From contig CAIKHO010000027.1 in the NCBI GenBank assembly GCA_903827245.1, positions 1-64,000 of the forward strand: 64,000 nt of DNA, read 5' to 3'. The position numbers and the translations under genes are program-made. Every line of letters starts with the position of its first letter. The stretch's first letter is position 1. The stretch comes from an uncultured Opitutia bacterium. Its GTDB lineage: Bacteria > Verrucomicrobiota > Verrucomicrobiia > Opitutales > Opitutaceae. Positions 1 through 9,505 of this stretch are shown in pieces. The notes below the pieces were generated by a model. The model had not been told where the DNA came from. It worked only from the letters and a program-made list of their open reading frames with translations, and made no database searches.

Positions 1-64
1 AGTGAAAAAGTCCTTGCGTTCGCGCCGGGAACTTTGATTTTTCAACCCTTCCGGCAGTTGGCAC

Positions 65-140
65 GGGCTCTTAGCTCAGTTGGTAGAGCGCCTCAATGGC
101 ATTGAGGAGGTCAGCGGTTCGAACCCGCTAGGGTCCACCA
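65..140 (+). tRNA. tRNA-Ala (GGC anticodon)
   Basis: A full cloverleaf can be folded by eye. The 7-bp acceptor stem (GGGCTCT with AGGGTCC) is followed by a D-arm GCTC/GAGC and an anticodon stem CCTCA/TGAGG. The loop ATGGCAT gives anticodon GGC. The T-arm is AGCGG-TTCGAAC-CCGCT and CCA is encoded at 138-140. The 3' half of a tRNA gene is a classical tyrosine-integrase attachment site, and an integrase gene starts about 57 bases downstream. Confidence 0.96.
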
Positions 141-196
141 CCTATCCCCGCCGTTCGGCGGGGATTGTTGTTTTCAGAGGTAAAAGCTTGATCGGG

Positions 197-1441
197 ATGT
201 ATCGCAATGTATCGCTTTGGATCGTGAAAACGCGATCCAAAAACGATCCAGAACGCGATCCAAACGCGACCTCGGGTCCAGAGGAAAACGGGATCCGGGG
301 CATCAGGCGCTTTAGCCGGCCGGGACGACCCAGTCCCTTCTGCGTCCAGTGGCGGGTCGATGGCCAGGTGAAGAGCGAATACTTCAAGGAAGCCAAGGAT
401 CGGGACAAGCGGGCGGGAGAGCTCGCTCGCGCTCGCATCAAGGGCGTCTTGGTCCAGGTGCCCCAGCGGGCGGAACAGGCAGAATGGCAGGCGTTCAAGA
501 CCACTATTGGGGATACCCCGTGGCAGGACGTCGTGGAGGGATGGAAGGCTCATCTGAAGGCGTCTGGCACCGTGCCCAGCTCATTGACCGTTAAGGAAGC
601 GGTGGAAACTTACGTAAAGGAGATCGAAGCCTTGGAAGCCGAAGGCCAACTCTCTGAGGATACCGTGCGCCAGAAGCGCCAGAAAGTGGAGGCATTTGCC
701 GTCACGTTCGGCAGCAATCGCCTCACCGAAATAACCGGAGATGACATCGAGGACTGGATCGAGAGTGATCTCGGCTATCAAAATCCCCATACTTTCAACA
801 ATTGGCGGAAGCATATCCGGACGTTTTACGACCAGCACCGGAAACAGATTCGCCAAAACCCCTGCGACGATATCCGCACGCGGAGCGATGCCACCGAGCA
901 CGTTGGCATCCTGACTCCGGTGCAGACTGCTAAATTGTTTTCGTACGCCCTCACCAATAACCGGCGGCATCTGATTGGCCGTTTGGCATTGGAGGCTTTC
1001 GCCGGGCTTCGGTTTGCATCGGCTTATCGGCTCGAGAAAGCGGACATCAATTTTCAGGACCGGGGCCTCCTGCTGCCCAAACACAAGATCAAGACGAAGC
1101 GCAGGCATTACATCGACGGACTACCCGATAGCCTGTGGTCGTGGTTGGCGGCGACGAACGATGCCTGCTGGAGCCTGACTCCCGCGGAATACATGAAGGA
1201 GAAGAGCCAACTTTTTACCGACGCGAAGGTTGAGCACCCGCACAATTGCCTCCGTCACTCATTCTGTACGTACCACGTCGCGGCATTCAAAAACCCGGGC
1301 CTGACTGCCACCATCCTCTGCCACCGCAATCAAGGGATGCTCTGGGCGCGATACAACGGCAATGCCACGCAGGAGCAGGGCAAGCTCTATTGGACCATCA
1401 CGCCAAAGACGGCTGCAGCGATCGCTCGGAAAGCAATATAG
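197..1441 (+). CDS. Tyrosine-type site-specific integrase
   Basis: A phage/island-type tyrosine recombinase of about 414 residues from the ATG at 197. The open frame reaches back into the tRNA, but that part cannot be coding. An N-terminal arm/SAM-like region (about residues 115-235) precedes the catalytic domain. Visible catalytic residues are Arg in AFAGLR (about 270), His/Arg in HNCLRHSF (about 348-352), His in LCHRN (about 374) and the likely nucleophile Tyr in RYNG (about 385). It should catalyse strand exchange between a tRNA-Ala attB and an element attP. It lies directly beside the tRNA-Ala 3' end, and what follows is a truncated gene, so this is probably what remains of an integrated element. 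No excisionase or cargo gene is visible. Confidence 0.85.
   Translation: MYRNVSLWIVKTRSKNDPERDPNATSGPEENGIRGIRRFSRPGRPSPFCVQWRVDGQVKSEYFKEAKDRDKRAGELARARIKGVLVQVPQRAEQAEWQAFKTTIGDTPWQDVVEGWKAHLKASGTVPSSLTVKEAVETYVKEIEALEAEGQLSEDTVRQKRQKVEAFAVTFGSNRLTEITGDDIEDWIESDLGYQNPHTFNNWRKHIRTFYDQHRKQIRQNPCDDIRTRSDATEHVGILTPVQTAKLFSYALTNNRRHLIGRLALEAFAGLRFASAYRLEKADINFQDRGLLLPKHKIKTKRRHYIDGLPDSLWSWLAATNDACWSLTPAEYMKEKSQLFTDAKVEHPHNCLRHSFCTYHVAAFKNPGLTATILCHRNQGMLWARYNGNATQEQGKLYWTITPKTAAAIARKAI
211..264. repeat. Short direct and inverted GATCC-core repeats at the integrase 5' end
   Basis: The motif CGCGATCCAAA occurs at 231-241 and 254-264, with a shorter CGATCCA at 244-250 between them. TTTGGATCG at 217-225 is the inverse of the first copy. 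The repeats lie in the first codons of the integrase as called. They could be arm-type integrase binding sites or an operator, or chance low complexity. If they are regulatory, the true start may be farther downstream. Confidence 0.4.
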
Positions 1442-1742
1442 CAGCATCACCCAAATCGACGCCAATTTTCCAACTCGCAGGAAGGAATCCGAGCCCGCCG
1501 TTCGTGAGCCTTAATCCTAGCGTCTCACGCACGCGGGGTCACCCGTTGGATTCCTGTAGGTCCGGATATCTGGGCCCTTGCCCCTAGAATGCTTGCTGGC
1601 TAGTGGAAGGGTAGAGATGAATACCCCCGCCGGAACGCTGTATTTTTCGTTGGGGTTCTCGCCGTCGGCGTTGGCGTTTACTGGCTCGCACTCAAGCGTG
1701 ATCAGTCGGATGGAATTCCCGAAACTGAAGGAATTCGAGCAA
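1442..1742. other. Junction region between integrase and truncated ugd, no intact gene
   Basis: These 300 bases hold no convincing complete gene. An open frame ending in the truncated ugd runs through the second half, but it does not resemble a UDP-glucose dehydrogenase before about base 1743. In another frame, around 1640-1690, a short stretch reads as a hydrophobic segment followed by basic residues (FFVGVLAVGVGVYWLALKR). That could be the tail of a lost membrane protein. GAATTC occurs twice near 1713 and 1731. I read this as the scar of a deletion or element excision. Confidence 0.5.
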
Positions 1743-2273
1743 GTCAACCTGGTCTACCTCTGCGAGCACTACGACCTGCCGGAGGTGGCCGCCTACTGGG
1801 AGTCCGTGATCGACCTGAACGACTGGCAGAAGCAGCGCTTCGCGAAGAAAATCGTCGAGGCCTTGTTCAACAGCGTCGCCGAAAAGCGCATCGCCGTGCT
1901 GGGCTTTGCCTTCAAGAAGGACACGAACGACACGCGCGAATCGCCCGCGATCAGCCTCGTGCGCGACCTGCTGGCGGAAAAGGCGCATGTCGTGATCTAC
2001 GATCCGCAGGTGCCGGAAGGGCAGATCATCCGGGAGGTGCTGGGCCCGGGCAGCACCAGTGAGCGACTGACCGTCGCCCCCAGCGCCATGCAGGCCGCCG
2101 ACAACGCACATGCGCTCGTCGTCGTCACGGAGTGGGACGAATTCCGCACGCTGGATTTCGAAAAACTTTATGCAATGATGCCCAAGCCGGCGTTCATCTT
2201 CGACGGGCGCAACATTCTCCCGTTGCAGAAACTGCGCGACCTGGGCTTCCGCGTGCAAGGCATCGGCAAGTGA
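1743..2273 (+). pseudogene. UDP-glucose 6-dehydrogenase, 5'-truncated C-terminal fragment
   Basis: From VNLVYLCEHYDLPEVAAYW onward the protein matches the central linker and C-terminal UDP-binding domain of UDP-glucose 6-dehydrogenase, including AFKKDTNDTRES and FDGRN. The family usually has about 430-470 residues. Only about 176 remain, and the Rossmann NAD-binding half is absent. The fragment begins just after the place where the catalytic cysteine motif (GGSCFQKD in relatives) should be, so it cannot be an active dehydrogenase. An in-frame ATG at 1710 might still give a stable fragment. The loss is next to the integrase and probably results from its activity. Confidence 0.82.
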
Positions 2274-2322
2274 AGCGGTGCGGTCGGGGCCTGGCTCCAG
2301 GCCTAGGTTGCCCTTGCTGCCG

Positions 2323-2622
2323 TCACCCCGAGAAGGGCGGCAGCAACCGCAGCGAGAGGTAAAGCGCCAGGACGATCCAGGCGCACGCCACGATCCGAAG
2401 CAGGATCATGACGGGCCGGGGCCAGGCGTAGCGGAAAGCCACATGGTTCAGCAGCAGGGCGACCAGGACCAAAGTGATGCTGTCATGGCGGCGAACCCAG
2501 GAATGACGCCACAGCCACCAGGCATGCCAGCCGAGGAGGGCCAGGCAAAAGCCGAGATAGCCGTGGCGCAGCCAAGGCAGGAGCGGTTTCGGCGGATCGA
2601 TGAAGACGGCACGGGGATTCAT
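2323..2622 (-). CDS. Small hydrophobic membrane protein, unknown function
   Basis: The frame encodes 99 residues with two or three predicted membrane segments (about residues 21-40, 46-65 and 70-95). Trp, His and Leu are abundant and the C-terminus is short (LPPFSG). I do not recognise the family. It is divergent from the SGNH hydrolase gene, with 131 bases between the starts. The long membrane segments and an ATG start support a real gene. No partner suggests its job. Confidence 0.55.
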   Translation of the reverse strand: MNPRAVFIDPPKPLLPWLRHGYLGFCLALLGWHAWWLWRHSWVRRHDSITLVLVALLLNHVAFRYAWPRPVMILLRIVACAWIVLALYLSLRLLPPFSG

Positions 2623-2753
2623 GAACGGGATCGGCGCATGTAATCACGGCGCAGCACCGATTTAATTAGGCGAAATCCCGCGCGGCCTATTCTTCGGACG
2701 GACCAAAAATCGCTGGCGTGCCGGCCTGACCTGGTTTTAATCCCGTCTGCCCC

Positions 2754-3473
2754 ATGAAAATCACCCCCCGACACCTCTTGATGTCCGCCGCGTTCGGACT
2801 TTTCACGCTCTCGCGGCTGCTGGCCGAGGAAGCGACCGCTCCGCTGCCGTCCACCATCGTACCGAGCGACTCGAACTACACCGGGCGCCACGCGGCCGAC
2901 AACAAAGCCTGCGAGGCGCTGGTCGCGGCGATGAAGGGCAAGCCCTGCGACATCATCTTCATCGGCGACTCGATCACGCAGGGCTGGGTCCAGCGCAACG
3001 GCAAGGACGTCTGGGAAAAGCACTACGCCGGGCGCAACGCCCTCGATTTCGGGGTCGGCGCCGATGCCACGCAGCACACGCTCTGGCGCCTTGAGCACAT
3101 GGATGTCGCCTCATTCCGGCCCAAGGTGGCGGTGCTGATGATCGGCACCAACAACAACCGCGACACGCCGGAAGCCATCGCGGCGGGCGTCAAGGCGGTC
3201 ATGGCGAAGACCCAGGCCACATTTCCCGGTGTAAAAGTCATCCTCATGAGCATCCTGCCCAACGCGCGCGCCAGCGAGAAGATGGCGGCGGCGAACGCCA
3301 TCACGAAGGCCTTCGTGGACAACCGCACAGTGTTTTACCTCGATCTGGCCGCAAAAATGACGCCCGAGGGTGACAGCTGGAAAGGCCTCGGCCCGGATAA
3401 ATTACACCTTACCACGGCCGGCTATGAGATGTGGGCGGCCGAGTTGGACCCGTTGCTCGCGAAGCTGTTTTGA
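2754..3473 (+). CDS. Secreted SGNH/GDSL-family hydrolase
   Basis: A 239-residue protein with an N-terminal signal peptide (hydrophobic to about residue 24, cleaved near LLAEE). Block I GDSIT contains the nucleophile Ser73. Block III is GTNNN (131-135). Block V DKLHLT supplies Asp215 and His218. The fold resembles platelet-activating-factor acetylhydrolase-like esterases, which in polysaccharide-degrading bacteria often remove acetyl groups from sugars. The exact substrate cannot be read from the sequence. It appears to be a single-gene unit, and the downstream gene converges on it. Confidence 0.86.
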   Translation: MKITPRHLLMSAAFGLFTLSRLLAEEATAPLPSTIVPSDSNYTGRHAADNKACEALVAAMKGKPCDIIFIGDSITQGWVQRNGKDVWEKHYAGRNALDFGVGADATQHTLWRLEHMDVASFRPKVAVLMIGTNNNRDTPEAIAAGVKAVMAKTQATFPGVKVILMSILPNARASEKMAAANAITKAFVDNRTVFYLDLAAKMTPEGDSWKGLGPDKLHLTTAGYEMWAAELDPLLAKLF

Positions 3474-3538
3474 GCCGCAGGAGTCTGGGGACTGAGCCTT
3501 GGCGCCTTCCGAAAGGTGCCCCGGGTTGCGAACCCAGA

Positions 3539-4330
3539 TCAACCCAGCAGTGGCGGCTCCTGGTTTGTCAGGAGGGGAGGTTCAATCACGGGTGGCACGA
3601 CTTGGGTCCGGGCGAACAATTGACGCCAGTAGGCATCCTCCATTTCACGGCGTTTCACCGCGCGGTACTCGGCCTCCCCGGCGATGAAGATGAAGGCAAA
3701 GAGCACGCCGCCCAGATAATTGTGCCACCAGAACACCATGAGCAGCACGCCGGCCACCGCAAGGACCTTGCCCACGCTGGCCGCCCAGAACGTGGCGCGA
3801 AGGTAGGGCAGCTTCATGGCGAGCAAGGCGCGGAGGATGCGGCCGCCGTCCATCGGAAAAACCGGCACCAGGTTGAAACAGCCCATCACGAGGTTGGCCG
3901 CGAAGAGCGCGCAGGCGAGTTCGTTGAGCGTCCCGGGCGTCATGTTCGGATCCCAGTCCTCGGGAAACCGCGCGACAAACCAGAGGATCCCGGCAATGAC
4001 GAAATTCACCGCAGGTCCGGCAACCGTGATGAGCAGTTCCTGGCTCGGGCGCCGCGGGATCGAGTCGAACTCGGCCATGCCGCCGATCGGCATCAGGAGG
4101 ATGCGCGGGACGCCCACGCCATAGTGCCGGGCGGTGAACGAGTGCCCCAGCTCGTGCAGCACCACGCAGGTGAAGAACGCGAGCAGCGTGGCCACGCTCC
4201 AGAGCAGGCCATTCATGCCGTCCTGCTTCCAGCCTTCGTCACCCACGTAGGCGAGCAGCAACAGGAAGCTGAAATGGACCGCGAGTTGGATGCCGCGAAT
4301 GCGGAAAAGATTGAAGGACCAGCCAAGCAT
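3539..4330 (-). CDS. Site-2-protease-like M50 zinc metalloprotease
   Basis: A polytopic membrane protein of 263 residues from the ATG at 4330. The frame is open further upstream, but that part is polar and unlike the family. Zinc ligands are visible in HELGH (residues 59-63) within a membrane segment and in PVFPMDGGR (Asp161), the two M50 hallmarks. No CBS or PDZ domain is present, so this is the short rhomboid-like SREBP-protease form. Such enzymes cleave membrane-embedded substrates, for example anti-sigma factors. An anti-sigma candidate lies 27 kb away, but a link is only speculation. Confidence 0.88.
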   Translation of the reverse strand: MLGWSFNLFRIRGIQLAVHFSFLLLLAYVGDEGWKQDGMNGLLWSVATLLAFFTCVVLHELGHSFTARHYGVGVPRILLMPIGGMAEFDSIPRRPSQELLITVAGPAVNFVIAGILWFVARFPEDWDPNMTPGTLNELACALFAANLVMGCFNLVPVFPMDGGRILRALLAMKLPYLRATFWAASVGKVLAVAGVLLMVFWWHNYLGGVLFAFIFIAGEAEYRAVKRREMEDAYWRQLFARTQVVPPVIEPPLLTNQEPPLLG

Positions 4331-4430
4331 GGGACTAATCAAAGCGACACGCGGGAAATCGCCAGTCTTCTCTGCGAAATCGCCGGATATCCTCCGGCGG
4401 ATTCTTTCTGGAATCACGATGGTGAAATAG

Positions 4431-4593
4431 TTTCGCGTAGAGACGCAAAGCCGCGGGGTGGAGGCAATTCACCCAAGGCACAGAGTCGTTTTGCCGATGA
4501 TTGATCTCTGTGTTCTCCGCGCCTCTGTGTGAAATTCCGGCTTACGAACCCAACCTCCTGGATTGCTCCGCGGCTTTGCGCCTCTGCGCGAAA
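4431..4593. repeat. Long inverted repeat with 26-base arms
   Basis: The left arm at 4431-4456 (begins TTTCGCGTAGAGACG) and the right arm at 4568-4593 (ends CCTCTGCGCGAAA) are nearly perfect inverse copies with about two mismatches. The roughly 110-base middle contains a smaller imperfect inverse pair around CACAGAG/CTCTGTG. It lies between an M50 gene (minus) and the NtrC-type gene (plus). The layout suggests a MITE-like or REP-like element rather than a terminator. Confidence 0.7.
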
Positions 4594-4683
4594 CCGGCCT
4601 GGAGGTATTGATCCCAAACCGTACGATTGCCGGAATCACACAAAACTGGACTCCACGGCTGACAGCTGTGAAGGTGCGTTCTG

Positions 4684-6174
<1,491 letters not shown>

Positions 6175-6220
6175 GGGAGGGCTGCGCCTTCATGGCACTA
6201 CCGACGTTCCGTTGATTTTG

Positions 6221-6332
6221 GCCGGAACGATGGAATTGAGCCGTAGCGATCAATGTAGCAGCCGAGGTAACGAGGCTGGGTTTGGTGATTAACCCCAAAC
6301 CAGCCTCCTCACGTCGGCTACTACTCGCGCGT
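6221..6332. repeat. Family-E palindromic repeat, copy 1
   Basis: The inverse arms TAGCAGCCGAGGTAACGAGG (6256-6275) and CCTCCTCACGTCGGCTACTA flank a TTTGG/CCAAA core. The leader GCCGGAACGATGGAATTGAG is shared with copies near 41.0 and 57.4 kb. It lies between converging genes (the NtrC-type gene and the lipoprotein), so the RNA hairpin could also end transcription from both sides. Confidence 0.8.
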
Positions 6333-6333
6333 G

Positions 6334-6831
6334 CTAGTCCTTGTCGTTGCCCTTGGGGAAATTGAACTTCACGTCCGCAAAGGTGGTGCCACGGATCGTG
6401 ATGGACTTGAGCGTGGCATCGAACGCCCTGGTGGTTTTCAACCAGTCGGCCGATGTCTCAAATAAGGACGTGTCCCCCACGGTCTCGCCGGTGGCGGGAT
6501 TCGGCACGGCGTTGAAGACGAGCGTGCGCGGCGTGCCGTCGACTGTGGCCGTGACCTCGAAGGAGGGCACGCTCGACCGGATGAAGTTCTCCAGCTCACC
6601 GTCAAAGACGAAGGCCTGCAGCTTGCCGGCAGCCGCGTCTGCCACCAACTCGACGTGATAAACCTCCTCGCCGAGCACCACCGGCGTGCCCCCATGCGGC
6701 GGCTTGTGCTCATGCTTGTGCGGCACCTCCGCTGTCACGGGCGTACCGTGCCGGTCCGAGCATCCGCCGCTCAAAATCATCACGGCCACGAGCAAGGTCG
6801 CGGCAAGGGAAGGGGCGGACAACTTGGCCAT
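6334..6831 (-). CDS. His-rich lipoprotein of a metal-transport operon
   Basis: A 165-residue lipoprotein from the ATG at 6831. The signal peptide ends at a lipobox LSGGC (Cys24). A His-rich stretch HKHEHKPPHGG (38-48) directly after the anchor is a likely metal-binding site. The rest looks like a small beta-rich domain and belongs to no family I can name. It is the last gene of a minus-strand set with a DUF3299 protein and a metal ABC transporter, 25 bases after the preceding gene. I infer periplasmic metal binding or delivery. The metal could be zinc, manganese or copper. Confidence 0.72.
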   Translation of the reverse strand: MAKLSAPSLAATLLVAVMILSGGCSDRHGTPVTAEVPHKHEHKPPHGGTPVVLGEEVYHVELVADAAAGKLQAFVFDGELENFIRSSVPSFEVTATVDGTPRTLVFNAVPNPATGETVGDTSLFETSADWLKTTRAFDATLKSITIRGTTFADVKFNFPKGNDKD

Positions 6832-6856
6832 GGCGGCAGGTTGCAATGGGCGGACC

Positions 6857-7570
6857 TTATTGTCCGGAATGGAACCCGGTCTTTTCACCTTCAAGCCGGT
6901 ACAGCCCGGTGAAGACGCCGCCCTCATATTTTTCCCCGACGTGCAGCGTGCCGTAGAAATCGAGCGGGACATCCATCATGGGAACGATCTTTTTTGCCTT
7001 GGAATCCATCTTGACCACGACCCATTCATTCAGGCGCGGAGCGACGCCATAGCAACAGACCATGGGACTGCGGATGATCAGGAATTCCTTCACGAAGCCT
7101 TTCTCGTCGAAATTAACCGGCAGCATATAGCCGCTGATGGCGACGCGCTTGCCCTCCAGCGCCTGGACCTCCGGCGGAATGCGGTTCACCGAGCCCACCT
7201 GGCCGAGCAGGTCCGCCATGACCGCATCGGGTTGCAGCGAGCCGCCCGGCTTAGCGCCGTCGGGCTTGGCCGGGGTGGGAACCTGGATGGCTTCAAAGGT
7301 GAACGACGCCAGATGGCGAAAATCGACCAGCCAGTAGCCCTCCGTATTCTTCTTCAGCTCGGGAAAGACATCCGGTGGCTTGGCGACGGCATTGAGTGGC
7401 CGCTCGTAAAGCGTGGTGTTGGCATCATTCGGGTCGGCCTTGGCCAACGGCGGGGGAGCCACCGCGCGCAGCGACGGGATGTCTGCGAGGACAATGAGCA
7501 ACAGTCCAGCGACCCCGCGGGCCCGGGGGAGGCAATCACGCCATGCTTTGGTCGATTGGACGAGGTTCAT
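6857..7570 (-). CDS. DUF3299-family secreted protein
   Basis: A 237-residue protein with an N-terminal signal segment (residues 18-36). The DUF3299 signature is visible in the C-terminal half: GKRVAISGYMLP, then FLIIRSPMVCCYG with adjacent cysteines, then NEWVVV. The family is periplasmic and is commonly found near metal or lipoprotein-export genes. Its biochemical role is unknown. It sits 96 bases after znuA-like and 25 bases before the His-rich lipoprotein, on one strand, so a joint role in metal handling is likely. The paired cysteines could bind metal or form a disulfide. Confidence 0.8.
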   Translation of the reverse strand: MNLVQSTKAWRDCLPRARGVAGLLLIVLADIPSLRAVAPPPLAKADPNDANTTLYERPLNAVAKPPDVFPELKKNTEGYWLVDFRHLASFTFEAIQVPTPAKPDGAKPGGSLQPDAVMADLLGQVGSVNRIPPEVQALEGKRVAISGYMLPVNFDEKGFVKEFLIIRSPMVCCYGVAPRLNEWVVVKMDSKAKKIVPMMDVPLDFYGTLHVGEKYEGGVFTGLYRLEGEKTGFHSGQ

Positions 7571-7666
7571 CGCACAGTGCGGGTGGAAATCAAATGCGGC
7601 GGTTGCAGAAGCAATTCAGGAAATGCCGGGGAGGCAAATTCTAAGACGACACCGGCCCGCCACGCG

Positions 7667-8602
7667 TTACCGCAAGGCCTCGACGACAACGGTCACGTTG
7701 TGACGGTACATGCCCTCGTAGGTGCTGGCGGCTCCGAGGCCCAGGCCGTCGGCATAGAGGGTTCCGCCGAGCCGCACCCCGGTCTCGGCGACGAGATTGG
7801 CCATCAGCTGCGGATTGGTGCTGCTCTCGGCAAAGACGGCCGGGATATGTTCACGGCGGATGAGGTCGATCAGGGCGGCAAGGTGACGGGCATTCGGTTC
7901 GCCGTCCGTCGAGGGGCCGCTGATGGCGTGGATGGTAAAGCCATAATCACGGGCGAAATAACCGAAGGCGTCATGCGAGGTCACCAGCTGACGGCGCGCC
8001 GGTGGCAGTTGGGACATTTCATCCGCCACCCAGGCCTGCAGCGCGGACAGACGATCGAGATAGGCCCGGGCCTTCCGCTCGAATATATCCGCGCCAGCCG
8101 GGCGCAATAGTTTGTAATGGTCGCGGACCAGCCCGGCCGCCACCCGCACGTTCTCGATGCTGTGCCACCAATGGGGATCCAGTTCGCGACGGAAAGGAGC
8201 ATGGTCCGCCCCGGAAGTGCCGGCGACCAAGTCCGATGGGGCCGTCATCGCGAATGGGCGCGGCAGTGCGTCACCCACCGAAACCACGATTCCGCCCGCG
8301 CGGGAATTCGCCACCAGGCGGTCAAGGTACGACTCGAGGTTCAGCCCTGAGGCGAAAACGACCTCTGCCGCCACCACCGCGCGCATGTCCGCGGGCGAAG
8401 GCTCGAAGGAGTGCGGATCCACGCCCGGCTGCAGCAGCCCGGTCACCACCACCTGGTCGCCGCCGACCTCGTGGGCAATTTCGGTCAGCACGGTGGAGAG
8501 CGTCACCACGCGAAGCGGCAGTTCCGCCGCGCGCGCCGATCCCGTGCCGGAGGAAAGGCCGAGCACGGCGGCAATCGTGAGGCAATGGAGGGTGCGCTTC
8601 AT
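7667..8602 (-). CDS. Metal ABC transporter substrate-binding protein (ZnuA/TroA family)
   Basis: A 311-residue periplasmic binding protein with a signal peptide (about 1-25, ARAAE). Cluster A-I ligands can be seen: His in GVDPHSFEPS, His in DPHWWH, His in SHDAFGYF and an acidic residue in the YADGLG region. The long His-rich loop typical of Gram-negative ZnuA is reduced. Three histidines favour zinc over manganese, but this is not decisive. It starts 12 bases after the permease gene. The symbol znuA would be reasonable but is left blank because the metal is uncertain. Confidence 0.9.
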   Translation of the reverse strand: MKRTLHCLTIAAVLGLSSGTGSARAAELPLRVVTLSTVLTEIAHEVGGDQVVVTGLLQPGVDPHSFEPSPADMRAVVAAEVVFASGLNLESYLDRLVANSRAGGIVVSVGDALPRPFAMTAPSDLVAGTSGADHAPFRRELDPHWWHSIENVRVAAGLVRDHYKLLRPAGADIFERKARAYLDRLSALQAWVADEMSQLPPARRQLVTSHDAFGYFARDYGFTIHAISGPSTDGEPNARHLAALIDLIRREHIPAVFAESSTNPQLMANLVAETGVRLGGTLYADGLGLGAASTYEGMYRHNVTVVVEALR

Positions 8603-8614
8603 GGGCCGCCCGGG

Positions 8615-9505
8615 TTATTCCGCCTTGGGCGTTTCCGATCGGCGGTCCGGGACGGAAGCGAAGAGCCGCCCGGCCAGTCCGTAGCGGGGGCTCAGCAGCG
8701 CGGAGCCAAGAAAAACTACGCCCAGGCAGAGCACGATGGCGGCGCCGCTGGACAGGCCGGCATGGTAACTCAGGAGAATACCCGCCAGCGAGCCGGCCAC
8801 GGCCAGGATCACCGAGAGCAGCAGCATGCGGGCAAAATGATCGCACCACAGGTAGGCGCTCACCGCGGGCAGAAGGAAGAGGCCGAGCGCCAGCACCACG
8901 CCCATCGTCTGCAGGGCGGCGACGAGATTGAGAACCGTCAGCGCGAGGAAGCCGGCATGCACCAGTCCCCCATGCCCGCCCGTGGCCCGGAAGAAAACCG
9001 GATCGAAGGTTTCCAGGAGGATGCTGCGGTAAAAGACGGCGAACACTGCGACCGTCAGGCCGCTGATGGCGGCCGCCAACTGGAGATCCGCCGGGCCGAC
9101 GCCCAGGATGTTGCCGAACAGAAAATGAGTGAGGCTGAGCTGGGTCGGGAGCTTGCTGATGAGCGCCACCCCCGCCGCGAAGAACAGGATGAAGAGCGAG
9201 CCGAAGGCGGAATCCTCCTTCACCCGCGTGAGCCGGCTGAGCAGGGCGCTGCCGAGGGCCGTGAGCAGGCCGGCGATGAGCGCACCTAGGAAAAGCGCCG
9301 TGGTGCTCGGGCCGAACAGCAGCCAGGCCAGACCGATGCCAGGCAGCAGGGAATGCGAAAGGGCATCGCCCATCAGCGCGAGCCGGCGCAGCACGAGGAT
9401 GCACCCGAGCAGGCCGCCGCTCAGGCTCAGCAGCACGGCGGACAGCAGGCCGCGCTGCATGAACCCGTAGGAAAACGGGGTGACGATCAGTTCGTGCAGG
9501 CTCAT
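8615..9505 (-). CDS. Metal ABC transporter permease (ZnuB/MntB family)
   Basis: A 296-residue membrane protein of the ABC-3 family with about eight to nine hydrophobic segments. The N-terminus (FMQRGLLSAVLLSLSGGLLG) and the GDALSHSLLPGIGLA stretch are characteristic of zinc/manganese permeases. It overlaps the upstream ATPase gene by 4 bases (ATGA), which signals translational coupling. It forms the membrane channel of the transporter with the ATPase at 9502 and the binding protein at 7667. Confidence 0.92.
   Translation of the reverse strand: MSLHELIVTPFSYGFMQRGLLSAVLLSLSGGLLGCILVLRRLALMGDALSHSLLPGIGLAWLLFGPSTTALFLGALIAGLLTALGSALLSRLTRVKEDSAFGSLFILFFAAGVALISKLPTQLSLTHFLFGNILGVGPADLQLAAAISGLTVAVFAVFYRSILLETFDPVFFRATGGHGGLVHAGFLALTVLNLVAALQTMGVVLALGLFLLPAVSAYLWCDHFARMLLLSVILAVAGSLAGILLSYHAGLSSGAAIVLCLGVVFLGSALLSPRYGLAGRLFASVPDRRSETPKAE

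Noticed and set aside
65-2300. Second copy of the tRNA-Ala 3' end as attachment-site repeat
   Set aside because: No repeat of the T-arm/acceptor sequence was found by eye downstream to 2.3 kb.
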